From Caldilineaceae bacterium (GTDB taxonomy: Bacteria > Chloroflexota > Anaerolineae > Caldilineales > Caldilineaceae): a stretch of 64,000 nucleotides of DNA. Made by a program: the position numbers and the translations under genes. Where the stretch lies: contig JAJDXQ010000030.1 of NCBI GenBank assembly GCA_022823185.1, positions 115,702 to 179,701 on the forward strand, given 5' to 3'. The notes under the pieces were generated by a model. That model was not told the origin of the DNA. It was given only the letters and a program-made list of their open reading frames with translations, and did not search any database. Positions 1 to 9,359 of this stretch are shown one piece after another (within the stretch, counting starts at the first letter, position 1; every line of letters starts with the position of its first letter).

Positions 1-14
1 ATGTTTAGCGTGCC

Positions 15-1076
15 CTAGTTTGCGCCTTGCGGGGCACTCGCTGCATCGGCGCGGGGGCTCAGGTGGGCCTGGCCGTCGGCGTGGTAGCTGCTGCGGACGA
101 GGGGACCGCATTCCATCCAGCGGAAGCCTCTGCGTTCGCCCTCGATGCGCAGGCGGTCGAACTGTTCGGGCGTGTAGTACCCGGCGATTGGCAGGTGGAA
201 GCGGCTGGGTTGCAGATACTGGCCGATGGTCATGATGTCGACGTCGTGGGCGCGCAGGTCGTCCATTACCACCAGGATTTCCTCCCAGGTTTCGCCCAAC
301 CCGATCATGATTCCCGATTTCGTGAGAGACTGGGGATCCATGCGTTTTGCTTGCTGGAGGAGCTCCAGCGAGCGGGCGTAGCGAGCCTGGGGCCGGACGG
401 TCTTGTAGAGGCGTTCGACGGTCTCGGTGTTGTGATTGAGGATTTCCGGCTTGGCGTCCATGACAGTCTGCAGCGCGGCCCAGTCGCCTTTGAAGTCGGG
501 AATCAGAACTTCCAAGGTGCAGCCGGGTTGCAGGCGGCGGATCCAGTAGATGGATTCGGCGAAGACCCAGGCGCCGCCGTCGGGCTGCTCATCGCGGTTG
601 ACGCTTGTGAGGACGGCGTGCTGCAGATTCATGGCCTGGACGCTCTCGCCGATGCGGCGGGGTTCGTCCGGATCGAGCAGACCGGGGCGGCCGGTCTTGA
701 TCTTGCAGAATCCGCAGGAACGGGTGCAAGTATCTCCCATCAGCAGGAAGGTAGCGGTCCCCCGGCCCCAGCATTCGCCGATGTTGGGGCACATGGCCTC
801 TTCGCAGACGGTGTTGAGGCTCTTGCCGCGGAACAGTTGTTTGAGTTCTCGGTATTTGGGCGTATCGGCTGCGCGCACGCGCAACCAGGGGGGGCGGCGT
901 CCGCGGGTAAGCTGGCCGGGGCCGTTGCTGTCGACGACGGCGGGCAGGGGATGAAGGTCGGTCGCGCGGCGCGTGCGCGCGGCGGTCGAATCGGACACTG
1001 AGAGCGGAATCGGATCGACGCGGACATTGCCCATTTCGTTCAGTTCACTGTGCAGACCTGCATTTGCTCGTTTCAT
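15..1076 (-). CDS. lipA: Lipoyl synthase LipA (radical SAM)
   Basis: Inserts two sulfur atoms into protein-bound octanoyl groups to make lipoyl cofactors for 2-oxoacid dehydrogenases and glycine cleavage. Both diagnostic cysteine sets are visible: the auxiliary cluster motif C-x4-C-x5-C ([14 protein letters not shown]91/C96/C102 from this start) and the radical-SAM motif CTRSCGFC (C117/C121/C124). The C-terminal RSSYHA motif typical of LipA is also present. The chosen ATG at 1076 leaves an N-terminal extension of about 80 residues; a TTG at 1109 or an ATG at 1034 are alternatives. It begins about 30-60 nt after the stop of the upstream O-antigen-ligase-like gene on the same strand, so the two may be cotranscribed. 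The family assignment is secure; the start is not. Confidence 0.95.
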   Translation of the reverse strand: MKRANAGLHSELNEMGNVRVDPIPLSVSDSTAARTRRATDLHPLPAVVDSNGPGQLTRGRRPPWLRVRAADTPKYRELKQLFRGKSLNTVCEEAMCPNIGECWGRGTATFLLMGDTCTRSCGFCKIKTGRPGLLDPDEPRRIGESVQAMNLQHAVLTSVNRDEQPDGGAWVFAESIYWIRRLQPGCTLEVLIPDFKGDWAALQTVMDAKPEILNHNTETVERLYKTVRPQARYARSLELLQQAKRMDPQSLTKSGIMIGLGETWEEILVVMDDLRAHDVDIMTIGQYLQPSRFHLPIAGYYTPEQFDRLRIEGERRGFRWMECGPLVRSSYHADGQAHLSPRADAASAPQGAN

Positions 1077-1135
1077 TCCGTTTTGCTCTTGGCAGTTCGT
1101 CTCCGGCAACGGCGATCCTGGCGCGAGGGCGTCAT

Positions 1136-2647
1136 TCAGGAATCCCGGAGCGGGGTTGCGCGTTCACGTTCGACCAGGATGGTTGCAACGGCCAGGCCCA
1201 TGAACATCCAGAAGAGGACGGTCATGTGGGGGTAGGTGAGGTTGAACCAGTAGTGGTCGGCGACGCCGCTGACGAGGGCTCCCAGGATGGCTCCGCCGAA
1301 GCCGAGCAGGAGGGGTTCTCGTTCGGGCGCGACGCCTGCGCGCCAGGCTGTGATGAACATGTGGAAGAATCCTACCATGATGGCGACGAAGATGAGGAGG
1401 CCGATGATCCCCATGTTCTCTGCAAGGGTCAGGTAGAACATACTGACGCCGAGATAGATGTCGATGTCGGGCACACCGGAAAAGCCGACGCCGAATAGCG
1501 GGTAGCGGCGAATGAGGATGAGGGCGTCCTTGTATTCGCCGAAGCGCATTTGCGTGGCGACATCCTCGCCTGCGAGGCCTGCGAGCAGACGCGCGACATA
1601 GTCCTGGGTTTGGGGCAAGAGGAAGAGGAGCAGGCCGAGAACAATGCCGAAGGGCAGGAGACGGCGGTATTTGAGCACGGCTGGCACTGAGAGCGCGGCG
1701 ATCATGCCGAAGAGGGCGGATCGGCTGAAGGTCAAGTAGAGGGCGAGTGTGATGGCGGCAAAGAGGAGTACGGTCATCCATCTGGGGAACAGGGGGCGCG
1801 GCGAGATGAGTTGGGGCCCGACCACGGCCGCGGCCAGGATCATCATGCCGCCCAGAACATTGGGGTCGACGGCCGTACCGATGGCTCGCATCGTGCCATC
1901 GGGGTCATCTTCGATCCAGCGCAGGGCCCCGAAACCGCCGGGATAGTCGAAACGGGCGAGCGCATTGAGCACCCGTACGGTCCAGGCTTCGGGCATAAGA
2001 TAGAAGAGCACTGCGATCGAGGCGCAAGCCCAGGCCGCCAGGAACAGCCAGCGGGTCACCCACTCAAGTTCTCTGTGGGTGCGGACAGTATTGATGACGA
2101 CGAAGAAGAGGCCGATGCCCAGCAGGATTTCGCCGAAGCGGCGGATGACGGTGGTGGTGGGACGGCTGTGGGACATGCCGTACACGAAGCTGAACAGGGC
2201 CATGAGCATGAAGAGCCCAATGAGCAGGCCGATTGACGAGATCTGGAACGTTCGGGCCTGGGGGCTCTTTGCGTTGCGAGCGAAGGGGGAGAAGGAGAAG
2301 CCCGGCCCGCCGGCGACCAGTTTCAGGGCCCAAACGAAGACGAGGGCGCCGAGCGCGGCATCCAGAAAGGTCGGTTTGAAGCCGAGGCGAAAGGGCAGGC
2401 TGGCGAAGGGCAGGACGAAGACAACACCAACCAGGGCCACGTAGCCCCAATGGGTATCCAAGAGGATGAGAGTTCCGCCGACGATTGCTGCGGCCAGAAC
2501 GAGGGCGATGAGCGGGCCGGTAATGCCGATGAGGAGGGTGATCATGAGGGCGCCGGCAGCCAAGAGCAGGCCGATGAGGGCGCGGCGCATGTGCGGCCTG
2601 GGGGAAAGTACGGTGTCGGCAAAGTAGGCGTAGGCGGTGTTTATCAT
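1136..2647 (-). CDS. O-antigen ligase / Wzy-type polysaccharide polymerase family membrane protein
   Basis: About 503 residues with some ten or more hydrophobic segments. A long periplasmic-type loop in the C-terminal half follows an R-F-G-E-Y-K-D motif and a [10 protein letters not shown] stretch, the signature region of the Wzy_C/O-antigen ligase domain. Members join or polymerise lipid-linked glycans on the outer face of the cytoplasmic membrane; the acceptor here cannot be read from sequence. The frame is open to 2899, but that extension overlaps the divergent formate dehydrogenase operon and is not membrane-like, so the ATG at 2647 (MINTAYAYF) is preferred. lipA follows on the same strand. 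Confidence 0.85.
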   Translation of the reverse strand: MINTAYAYFADTVLSPRPHMRRALIGLLLAAGALMITLLIGITGPLIALVLAAAIVGGTLILLDTHWGYVALVGVVFVLPFASLPFRLGFKPTFLDAALGALVFVWALKLVAGGPGFSFSPFARNAKSPQARTFQISSIGLLIGLFMLMALFSFVYGMSHSRPTTTVIRRFGEILLGIGLFFVVINTVRTHRELEWVTRWLFLAAWACASIAVLFYLMPEAWTVRVLNALARFDYPGGFGALRWIEDDPDGTMRAIGTAVDPNVLGGMMILAAAVVGPQLISPRPLFPRWMTVLLFAAITLALYLTFSRSALFGMIAALSVPAVLKYRRLLPFGIVLGLLLFLLPQTQDYVARLLAGLAGEDVATQMRFGEYKDALILIRRYPLFGVGFSGVPDIDIYLGVSMFYLTLAENMGIIGLLIFVAIMVGFFHMFITAWRAGVAPEREPLLLGFGGAILGALVSGVADHYWFNLTYPHMTVLFWMFMGLAVATILVERERATPLRDS

Positions 2648-2778
2648 CCTGGCCAGTATACCACAGCGATGGCTGGGCGGCGTCTGTTTTTTCGCGGAAG
2701 ATTGGCGTCTGCGGGCGAAAGCGGGACGGGAAACAGTGTGAGAGGTTTCGCGGGCGCATGGGTGATCGGGAGAATTAG

Positions 2779-2807
2779 TTGGGATAACGGCGTTGAACTG
2801 GTAGAAT
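2779..2807 (+). promoter_or_regulatory. Candidate sigma70-type promoter of the formate dehydrogenase operon
   Basis: TTGGGA (2779-2784), 17-nt spacer, TAGAAT (2802-2807). It lies in the divergent gap upstream of the NuoEF-like gene. If used, transcription would start about 8 nt before the ATG at 2823 or about 40 nt before the ATG at 2856. Confidence 0.45.
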
Positions 2808-2822
2808 TCCTGTGCGTTTTCT

Positions 2823-4565
2823 ATGGAGCATCTACAGAACCTGGCGTGGGCAGGTATGACCAGAAGAGAACAGAGAACCGGCGGCGGCACAGAAAACATT
2901 GTCGTGGCGGAGACCGATCTGGCCCTGATCGGGCGATATCGGGAGGAACCGGCGCCGCTGCTGCCGATTCTGCACGCTTTTCACAATCGAGACGGCTACA
3001 TTGGGGCCGGGGCGATCGAGGCCATCGGCAAGGCGTTGCGGATTCCGCTGGCTGACCTGTACGGGACGGTGACTTTTTACCATCATTTCGCGCGCGAGGA
3101 GGGCGGTTTGCAGCGGCCGCGCGTATGCACCGGGCCTGTCTGCCGCCAGCGGGGCGCGTTGGAAATTGTGGGGAGCCTGGAGGGAGCCGAGGAGATGCCC
3201 TGTTCCGGTCGATGCGACGATCCGGTGCCGCTGCTGATTGGGCATGAGACCTTCGTGGCGAGCGCGCCGCTTCAGACGCTGCAGCGGCGGATCTCATCGC
3301 CTTTGCCGGCGCCGAACCCCGGCGGACGCGAGGAGTGCGTATTCGCGGAGATCCGCGAGCCTGAGCGGGACAGCCTGGAGGGCTACCGGCGCAGCGGGGG
3401 CTACGAGGCGTTGACGCGCGCCGTGGCGGAGCAGAGCCCGACCGATGTGATCGAGGTGTTGAAGGCGTCGGGGCTGGCGGGCCGTGGGGGCGCGGGGTTT
3501 CCGACGGGCATGAAGTGGCAGTTCGTGCGCGAGGCGACGGGCGAGCCGAAGAGCATCGTGTGCAATGCGGACGAAGGCGAACCGGGCTGCTTCAAGGACC
3601 GGGCGCTGATGGACCATGACCCCTTTGCCGTGATCGAGGGGATGACGCTGGCCGGCTACGCCACCGGGGCCGAGCGGGGATTTCTCTATCTGCGCTACGA
3701 GTACCCGGCGACCGACGAGCGGTTGGAAAACGCGCTCGAGGCCGCGGAAGCGGCCGGGCTGCTGGGGGAGGATATACTTGGGAGCGGCTTCACTTTCCGA
3801 CTCTATCTGCGGCGCGGCGCGGGGGCTTACATCTGCGGCGAGGAGGGCTCGCTGCTCAACAGCCTGGAGGGCAAGCACCCGTTTCCCCGCAACCGCCCGC
3901 CCTTCCCAACGACACACGGCTTTGATAACTTGCCGACCGCGGTCAACAATGTGGAGACTCTGTGCGCGACGCCGCAGATCCTGCGGCGGGGCGCCGAATG
4001 GTACCAGGGGCTGGGGCTGGGCGACCACGCGGGCACCAAGGTGATCAGCCTGTCCGGGGATGTGCAGCGTCCCGGCAACTATGAGGCGCCCTTTGGACTG
4101 CCGCTGCGGACGTTGCTCCATGATTGGGCGGGCGGCCCGCTGCCGGGGCGGTCATTTCAGGCGGCGACGATGGCGGGGCTGTCGGGCGGGTTTCTGGGGG
4201 CCGAGGCGCTGGAGTCGGTAACGCTGGACGAGCCGAGTATCCGCGGCGCGGGGTCGATGCTGGGCGCGGGCGGCATCATCGTGTTCGACGACAGCCGCGA
4301 CATTGTGGATGCGGCTCGCCAGGCGATGGCGTTCTTTGCGCACGAGAGTTGCGGAAAGTGTTTCCCCTGCCGCATCGGTACGCAGAGGCTGTTGGAACGG
4401 CTTTCCGGCGGCGGTCCCGACGCGCTGGATGCCTGGCGGCAGGAGATTAGCGACATCGGCGAAGTTCTGGAGCTGAGCGCGTGCGGGCTGGGCGTGGCCG
4501 CTGGATTCGTCAGCGACAGTCTGCTGCGGAATTTCCCCGAGCAGGTGGCGGCGTTTCGGGATTGA
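2823..4565 (+). CDS. NAD-dependent formate dehydrogenase, fused NuoE-NuoF-like (diaphorase) subunit
   Basis: Predicted to pass electrons from formate dehydrogenase to NAD+ (or the reverse). Residues ~30-150 are a thioredoxin-like [2Fe-2S] NuoE domain with C102/C107 and C127/C131. Residues ~170-575 are a NuoF module: the GRGGAGFP glycine-rich loop (219-226), the [14 protein letters not shown] motif (~248-255), an SLBB region, and a [4Fe-4S] site CGKCFPC with C510, C513, C516 and C554. The E-F fusion and operon position match the beta subunits of NAD-linked formate dehydrogenases and bidirectional hydrogenases. The presence of the formate dehydrogenase catalytic subunit and fdhD downstream decides between them. 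An internal ATG at 2856 is an equally plausible start. First gene of the operon. Confidence 0.9.
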   Translation: MEHLQNLAWAGMTRREQRTGGGTENIVVAETDLALIGRYREEPAPLLPILHAFHNRDGYIGAGAIEAIGKALRIPLADLYGTVTFYHHFAREEGGLQRPRVCTGPVCRQRGALEIVGSLEGAEEMPCSGRCDDPVPLLIGHETFVASAPLQTLQRRISSPLPAPNPGGREECVFAEIREPERDSLEGYRRSGGYEALTRAVAEQSPTDVIEVLKASGLAGRGGAGFPTGMKWQFVREATGEPKSIVCNADEGEPGCFKDRALMDHDPFAVIEGMTLAGYATGAERGFLYLRYEYPATDERLENALEAAEAAGLLGEDILGSGFTFRLYLRRGAGAYICGEEGSLLNSLEGKHPFPRNRPPFPTTHGFDNLPTAVNNVETLCATPQILRRGAEWYQGLGLGDHAGTKVISLSGDVQRPGNYEAPFGLPLRTLLHDWAGGPLPGRSFQAATMAGLSGGFLGAEALESVTLDEPSIRGAGSMLGAGGIIVFDDSRDIVDAARQAMAFFAHESCGKCFPCRIGTQRLLERLSGGGPDALDAWRQEISDIGEVLELSACGLGVAAGFVSDSLLRNFPEQVAAFRD

Positions 4566-4587
4566 GCCAAAGTTGGTGGTAGCTGGA

Positions 4588-4815
4588 ATGAACATAAGCG
4601 TTCAAGAACTGCTCGCGAACGTAGAGTTGGTCGTCGATGGACAAGGGCGAAGAAAGGCCGTGATCATCGACAACTCGACATGGGAAGACCTGCTGGACTG
4701 GATTGAAATGATGGAAGACAGCGCAGAAATCGAAGCTTCCCGAACAAGTGGAGAAGAAACTATCCCCTGGGAGGAAGCCAAAGCGGAATTACGCGCCAAG
4801 GGCATCATTGAATGA
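4588..4815 (+). CDS. Orphan Phd/YefM- or RelB-like antitoxin-type protein
   Basis: A 75-residue acidic protein (start MNISVQELL; an upstream ATG at 4573 is possible). It has the pattern of short antitoxins found in Chloroflexota and cyanobacteria: a beta-hairpin DNA-binding-like start with V-D-G-Q-G-R-R-K-A-V-I-I-D, then an acidic helix and a C-terminal I-P-W-E-E-A-K-A-E-L segment that usually wraps a toxin. No toxin follows. The stop overlaps an ATG (ATGA, 4812-4815) opening a 19-codon ORF that ends before the next fdh gene. It sits between two formate dehydrogenase subunit genes, on the same strand. Family call is by pattern only. Confidence 0.6.
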   Translation: MNISVQELLANVELVVDGQGRRKAVIIDNSTWEDLLDWIEMMEDSAEIEASRTSGEETIPWEEAKAELRAKGIIE

Positions 4816-4893
4816 CACCCAGTTCGCGCAGCAAACCTTCGCGGACCTGTCTGACGACTTTAGCGAAATGAACGTCGAAATTATGGTAAAGGC

Positions 4894-5598
4894 ATGATGC
4901 AGCCGTTGAATGATTCGCAGGAACTGCCAACGCTGACGCTTGACGGCGAGGAGATCGGCTTCACGCCGGGCGAGACGGTCTATGAGGTCGCGACGCGGGC
5001 CGGCAAGGCCGTGCCGACGCTCTGCTATGACCCGCGGCTGGAGGCGTTCGGGGGCTGCCGGCTGTGTGTGGTGGAGGTGGCCGGGCAGCGCGTGCCTGTC
5101 GCCTCTTGCACAACGCGGGCGGAGGACGGCATGGAGGTCGCGACCGCGTCCGCGAAGGTGGAAGGGCTGCGGCGAACGTTGCTGGAGCTGGTTGCGTCCG
5201 AGAACCGCGAGGTGGCGGTGGACGCGCTGCGGGGGGTGGCTTCGCAGGAGCTGGGGACGCTTGTCGAGCAGTATGACGCGGGCCGCGGCCGTTTTGCCGG
5301 CGCGCATTCGGGCCGCAGCCGGCCGGACGACCCGAACCCGTTTATTCTACGCGACTACGACCTGTGCATCTCCTGCTACCGCTGTGTGCGCGTCTGCGCG
5401 GAGCAGGAGGGCGACTACGCGATCAGCATCGCCAACCGCGGCTTTGGGACACAGATCACGGTGGAGTTCGGCGGCCATCTGCAGGACTCGGCCTGCACAT
5501 TTTGCGGCCAGTGTGTGCAGACCTGCCCGACGGGCGCGCTGGCCGACAAGAAGGCGCTTCGCTTCGTGGGGGACGGCAGGCTGACCGGCGGGCGCTGA
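4894..5598 (+). CDS. Formate dehydrogenase electron-transfer subunit (HoxU/NuoG N-terminal-like ferredoxin)
   Basis: A 234-residue iron-sulfur protein that would link the catalytic subunit to the NuoEF-like diaphorase. The N-terminal [2Fe-2S] plant-ferredoxin-type domain has C44, C55, C58 and C72. The C-terminal dicluster [4Fe-4S] domain has C158/C161/C164/C168 and C201/C204/C207/C211. The His-Cys [4Fe-4S] motif normally between these in NuoG, HoxU and fused FdhA proteins (H-x3-C-x2-C-x5-C) is absent: the corresponding stretch (~100-130) has no cysteine. In many clostridial enzymes this module is fused to FdhA; here it is a separate gene ending about 50 nt upstream of fdhA. Confidence 0.88.
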   Translation: MMQPLNDSQELPTLTLDGEEIGFTPGETVYEVATRAGKAVPTLCYDPRLEAFGGCRLCVVEVAGQRVPVASCTTRAEDGMEVATASAKVEGLRRTLLELVASENREVAVDALRGVASQELGTLVEQYDAGRGRFAGAHSGRSRPDDPNPFILRDYDLCISCYRCVRVCAEQEGDYAISIANRGFGTQITVEFGGHLQDSACTFCGQCVQTCPTGALADKKALRFVGDGRLTGGR

Positions 5599-5651
5599 CC
5601 CTCAAGAGGCTTCGCGCCTCCACGCATTTATCTCGTCGAAAGGACGTTTCG

Positions 5652-7730
5652 ATGAACGCTACCACGTCTGACATCCAGACAACCCGGACCATCTGCGGCT
5701 ACTGCGGGGTCGGCTGCTCGCTGGACCTGGTAACCCGCGACAACCGCATCATCGCGGTGCATCCGGCTTTTGACGGGCCGGCCAACGAGGGCGCGCTCTG
5801 TGTCAAGGGCCAGTTCGCCTACGATTACGTTCACCATCCGGACCGGTTGAGCCATCCCCTCGTGCGCGACGGAGAAGGCAGGTTGCGGCAGGCGAGCTGG
5901 GAAGAAGCGCTGGATCGAGCGGCGCAGGGCTTCATGGATGTACTGCAGAAGCATGGACGCCACGCGGTCTACGGTGTGGCCTCCGGGCGCACGCCGAGCG
6001 AAGCCAACTACATGATGCAGAAGTTCATCCGGGTGGGATTCGGCACAAACTATATAGACAACTGCAGCCGGGCTTGACACGCTCCAACAGTCGCCGGTCT
6101 GGCGGCAACAATCGGACGCGGAGCGATGTCGAATCCGCTGGCGGATATGGAAAAGCCGGACGTGATTTTCTGCATCGGGACGAACATGACGGAGGCGCAC
6201 CCGGTAGCGGCCACGCGGCTGAAGAAGGCGCTGGCGCGGGGGGCCAAGATGATTGTGGCCGATCCGCGGCGCATCCGCCTGGCGGAGATGGCCGACCTCT
6301 ATCTGCCGATCCGGGTGGGCAGCGATACGGCGCTGCTGCTGGGGATGGCGCACGTGATCGTGCGCGAGGGGCTGGCCGATCTGGAGTTCATCGCGACCCG
6401 CACCGAGGGCTACGATGAGCTGGTCGACCATCTGCAGGAGAAGACGCCCGAGTGGGCGGCGAGCATCACGGGCGTGCCGGCGGCGCAGATCGAAGAGGCG
6501 GCTATTCTGTACGGCTCGAGCGACAGGGCTGCCATCTATTATACGCTGGGCATTACCGAGCACATCTGCGGCGTGGAGAATGTGCAGAGCCTGTGCAATC
6601 TGGCGCTGTTGACGGGCAATTTCGGGCGCGAGGGCACCGGCGTCAACCCGATGCGGGGGCAGAACAACATTCAGGGGGCCGGGGACAGCGGCGCGCTGCC
6701 CAACAACTACGCCGGCTTCCAGCCGGTTGACGATGCGGCCAACCAGGCCAAGTTCGAGAAGGCGTATGGGCGCAGGGTCGATCTGGAAAAGGGAATTACC
6801 AAGGTGACTGCGTTGGAGCAGTGCGGCGACAGGATCTTCGGCATGTTGATAGACGGCGAGAACACGGTCGTCTCGGACCCGGACCAGGAACACTGCATCC
6901 ATGCGCTGAAGAGCCTCGAGCATTTGGTGGTGATCGATATCTTTCTGACGGAGACAGCGGAGCTGGCGGACGTTGTGCTGCCGGCTGCGTCCTGGGCGGA
7001 GACCGACGGCCACTTCGTGAACACGGAGCGGCGCATCCAGCGGGTGCGCAAAGCTGTGGACTCGCCGGGCGAGGCCAGGCCGGACTGGTGGATCATCGGT
7101 CAGATCGCGCGGCGAATGGGTATGAGCGGCTTTGATTACGACTCGCCGGTCCCCATTTTCAATGAGCTGTGCGCGCTGTCGCCCATCTACAACGGCATCG
7201 ACTGGGAGCTGGCTGAAAGCGGCCAGTACCAGTGGCCGATTCCGTACCGGGGGCATCCCGGCACGCCGCGCCTGCACGAAGGCGCGTTCATCAACGGACG
7301 GGGCAAGTTCAGTTTCACAGACTACCGCGATCCGGCGGAGACGATTGACGAGGATTATCCGCTGTGGCTGACGACGGGGCGGCGGCTGGAGAGCTACCAT
7401 ACGCGCACGCAGACGGGGCGATCGGAGGGGATCAACGATCTGCTGCCGGAGGAGACGCTGGAGGTGCATCCGGGCGACGCGGCCAGGTACGGTCTGCGCG
7501 AAGGCGGCTGGGCCAGGATGAGCAGCCGCCGCGGCGCGGTGGATGTGCGCGTGGAGACGACAAGGCGCTCCCCGCAGGGGACGGTGTTTGCCAGTTTTTC
7601 ATTTGCCGATGTGCCGATCAACGTACTGACAGGTTCAGGCTACGATCCGATTACGCATACGGCGGAGCTGAAGGTCTGCCCGGTGCATGTGGAACCGATT
7701 GCGGAGAAGGCGCAGTTGGCGGCTGATTGA
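5652..7730 (+). CDS. fdhA: Selenocysteine-containing formate dehydrogenase catalytic subunit (UGA at 6075 read as Sec)
   Basis: A 692-residue molybdenum/tungsten-bis-MGD enzyme oxidising formate to CO2 or doing the reverse. It begins MNATTSDIQ after an AAAGGA ribosome site. An N-terminal [4Fe-4S] domain has C15, C18, C22 and C50 (ICGYCGVGC...GALCVKG). Codon 142 is UGA. The frame continues without interruption on both sides, giving N-C-S-R-A-U-H-A-P-T-V-A-G-L, which matches the active-site Sec context of E. coli FdhH (R-V-U-H-G-P-S-V-A-G-L). The rest shows the molybdopterin oxidoreductase core (G-A-M-S-N-P, G-T-N-M-T-E-A-H-P) and a C-terminal dinucleotide-binding domain (L-W-L-T-T-G-R-R-L-E-S-Y-H-T). 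Automatic callers would split it into 5652-6077 and 6126-7730. selA/B/C/D are not in the window and must be elsewhere. Confidence 0.93.
6075..6106 (+). promoter_or_regulatory. Selenocysteine UGA codon with bacterial SECIS hairpin
   Basis: UGA at 6075-6077, then 12 nt, then a stem GTCGCC (6090-6095) / GGCGGC (6101-6106) closed by the loop GGTCT (6096-6100). All six base pairs form (one G-U). The GGUCU loop is the same as in the E. coli fdhF SECIS as I recall it, and the distance from UGA to loop (18 nt) is also the same. SelB would bind the loop and deliver Sec-tRNA. Confidence 0.88.
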
Positions 7731-7837
7731 GATGGATGGGGTTTGCAGAACGCAAGGGGGATCTTGCGCCCTCGTCACAGGCCACATTTTTTCTTGCTAC
7801 ATGGTGGCTTCAGGAAGGCCCAAGCAGAAGACAGATA

Positions 7838-8098
7838 ATGCGCAAAATCGGCGTTACCGAACTGAAGACGCACGCTTCAGAAATCATGCGCACGGTGCGG
7901 GAGGAACAGGCGACCTATACGATCACCTATCGGGGCAAGCCGGTGGGCGTTCTGCTTCCGTTTGCAGGGCATGGCGACGTTGTTCCAGAGGAGAGAGAGG
8001 ATAGCTGGTCTGCTTTAGAAAGGTTGCGCGAAAGGATGTCGCAGATGCCTCGGCCAGAGAAGTCCTTGATGGATGCTCTCTCTGAAATGCGGGGATGA
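7838..8098 (+). CDS. Orphan Phd/YefM-family antitoxin-like protein
   Basis: An 86-residue protein starting MRKIGVTELK. The N-terminal half has the Phd/YefM pattern (V-T-E-L-K-T-H-A-S-E-I-M-R-T-V, then Y-T-I-T-Y-R-G-K-P-V-G-V-L-L-P). The tail is a charged helix. These proteins bind their own promoter and neutralise RelE/Doc/PIN toxins. No toxin gene follows: an ATG overlapping the stop (8095-8098) opens only a 10-codon ORF. It lies between fdhA and fdhD on the same strand and is unrelated in sequence to the antitoxin-like gene at 4588. The frame is open further upstream to 7727, but the conserved domain begins at 7838. Confidence 0.72.
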   Translation: MRKIGVTELKTHASEIMRTVREEQATYTITYRGKPVGVLLPFAGHGDVVPEEREDSWSALERLRERMSQMPRPEKSLMDALSEMRG

Positions 8099-8241
8099 GG
8101 CGGCCGCTCTTTGCATCAACTGTGTAAGGCGCGCTGGCCGTTTCCGTCACGGTAATTCCATTCTTCCTGGCAGCGAGGCGCGGAAGGCGAAGAACCAGGA
8201 CTGCATTCTTCGCTTCCACGTGGACAAACCGGTGAGATACG

Positions 8242-9105
8242 ATGATACCTCGCGTTGGCAGCAAGGTGCGCACCCGCGTTACGGTTGTGGAGGGTGGGCG
8301 GCGAAGAGATCGGGATGACCAGCTGGCGGCGGAAGAGCCGCTGGAGATTCGGTTGCAGGCAGGGGGCGAAACGCAGACGGTCGCTGTGACGATGCGCACG
8401 CCTGGCAACGACTTCGAGCTGGCGGCAGGGTTTTTGCACAATGAGGGAATCGTCGGCGAGCCGGCGCAGGTCAGCGGGATCTCCTACTGTGTGGACGCGG
8501 ATGTGGAGGCGGACCAGCGCTACAATATCGTAAACGTGGGGCTGCGCCGTGCGAGCCTGCCGGAGCTGGCGACGCTTGAACGCCACTTTTACACGACAAG
8601 CGCGTGCGGTGTGTGCGGCAAGGCGAGCCTGGACGCCATCGAGATGCGCGACTGCCCGGCCCTGCCGGCGGGTCCGCGGGTGAGTCCGTCGGTTCTGACT
8701 GAGCTGCCGGGGAAGCTGCGGGCGGCGCAGGGCCTGTTTGACGCCACCGGCGGGCTGCATGCGGCCGGTCTTTTCGACGCCGGGGGCGAGCTTGTGTGTT
8801 TGCGGGAGGATGTGGGCCGGCACAATGCGGTCGACAAGCTGATCGGCTGGGCGTTTATGCAGCGCAAGCTGCCGTTGCACGATTGCATGCTTCTTGTCAG
8901 CGGTCGCGCCTCGTTTGAGATTTTGCAGAAGTCGACGGTGGCGGGCCTGCCTGTGGTCTGCGCTGTTTCTGCGCCAAGCCATCTGGCGGTGGACGTGGCC
9001 CGCCGGTTCGGCGTCACGCTGATAGGATTTCTGCGAGGGGAGCGGTTGAACGTTTACGCAGGCGGCGAGCGCATCATTTGGAACGGAACGAATTCTCCGG
9101 AGTAG
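8242..9105 (+). CDS. fdhD: Formate dehydrogenase accessory sulfurtransferase FdhD
   Basis: FdhD carries sulfur from the cysteine desulfurase to the bis-MGD cofactor of formate dehydrogenase, which is needed for activity. The 287-residue length is normal. The essential loop S-A-C-G-V-C-G-K is present with C122 and C125, as is the conserved F-D-A-T-G-G-L-H-A-A and E-D-V-G-R-H-N-A-V-D-K block. As the last gene of the plus-strand formate dehydrogenase operon it supports the assignment of fdhA as a true formate dehydrogenase. Confidence 0.95.
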   Translation: MIPRVGSKVRTRVTVVEGGRRRDRDDQLAAEEPLEIRLQAGGETQTVAVTMRTPGNDFELAAGFLHNEGIVGEPAQVSGISYCVDADVEADQRYNIVNVGLRRASLPELATLERHFYTTSACGVCGKASLDAIEMRDCPALPAGPRVSPSVLTELPGKLRAAQGLFDATGGLHAAGLFDAGGELVCLREDVGRHNAVDKLIGWAFMQRKLPLHDCMLLVSGRASFEILQKSTVAGLPVVCAVSAPSHLAVDVARRFGVTLIGFLRGERLNVYAGGERIIWNGTNSPE

Positions 9106-9359
9106 TCCGTCAGACCGTGATGGATTCTCTCCAATTGTCCCCTCTTTGGAACTCTCGCCACACTCCAAGACCTTCCTCAAGGGTATAGTCAAACGACGTA
9201 TGCCCGCTTCTCGTTCCGGGGCAGCGCGCCTGGCATTTGATCAATCCCTTCAAATGTGTAACCATGAACGGACCTGTCGCAACCGAAATTGATACGATTC
9301 CACGACGATCCTCTTACGAACGCCCAGGATCGGTGAGTTTTTAGGGAGATAGACCAGAC

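Noticed and set aside
2648..2899. N-terminal extension of the O-antigen-ligase-like protein up to 2899
   Set aside because: The extension is not membrane-like and overlaps the divergent operon's promoter and start; ATG 2647 fits better.
6075..6125. Reading fdhA as a pseudogene or as two genes because of the stop at 6075
   Set aside because: Frame is kept, the active-site context matches known Sec enzymes, and a SECIS hairpin with the right loop and spacing follows.
5628..7469. A 613-codon open frame antisense to the formate dehydrogenase catalytic gene
   Set aside because: It is Arg/His/Leu-rich with no domain. It mirrors a clear selenoprotein gene, a common artefact of GC-rich coding DNA.
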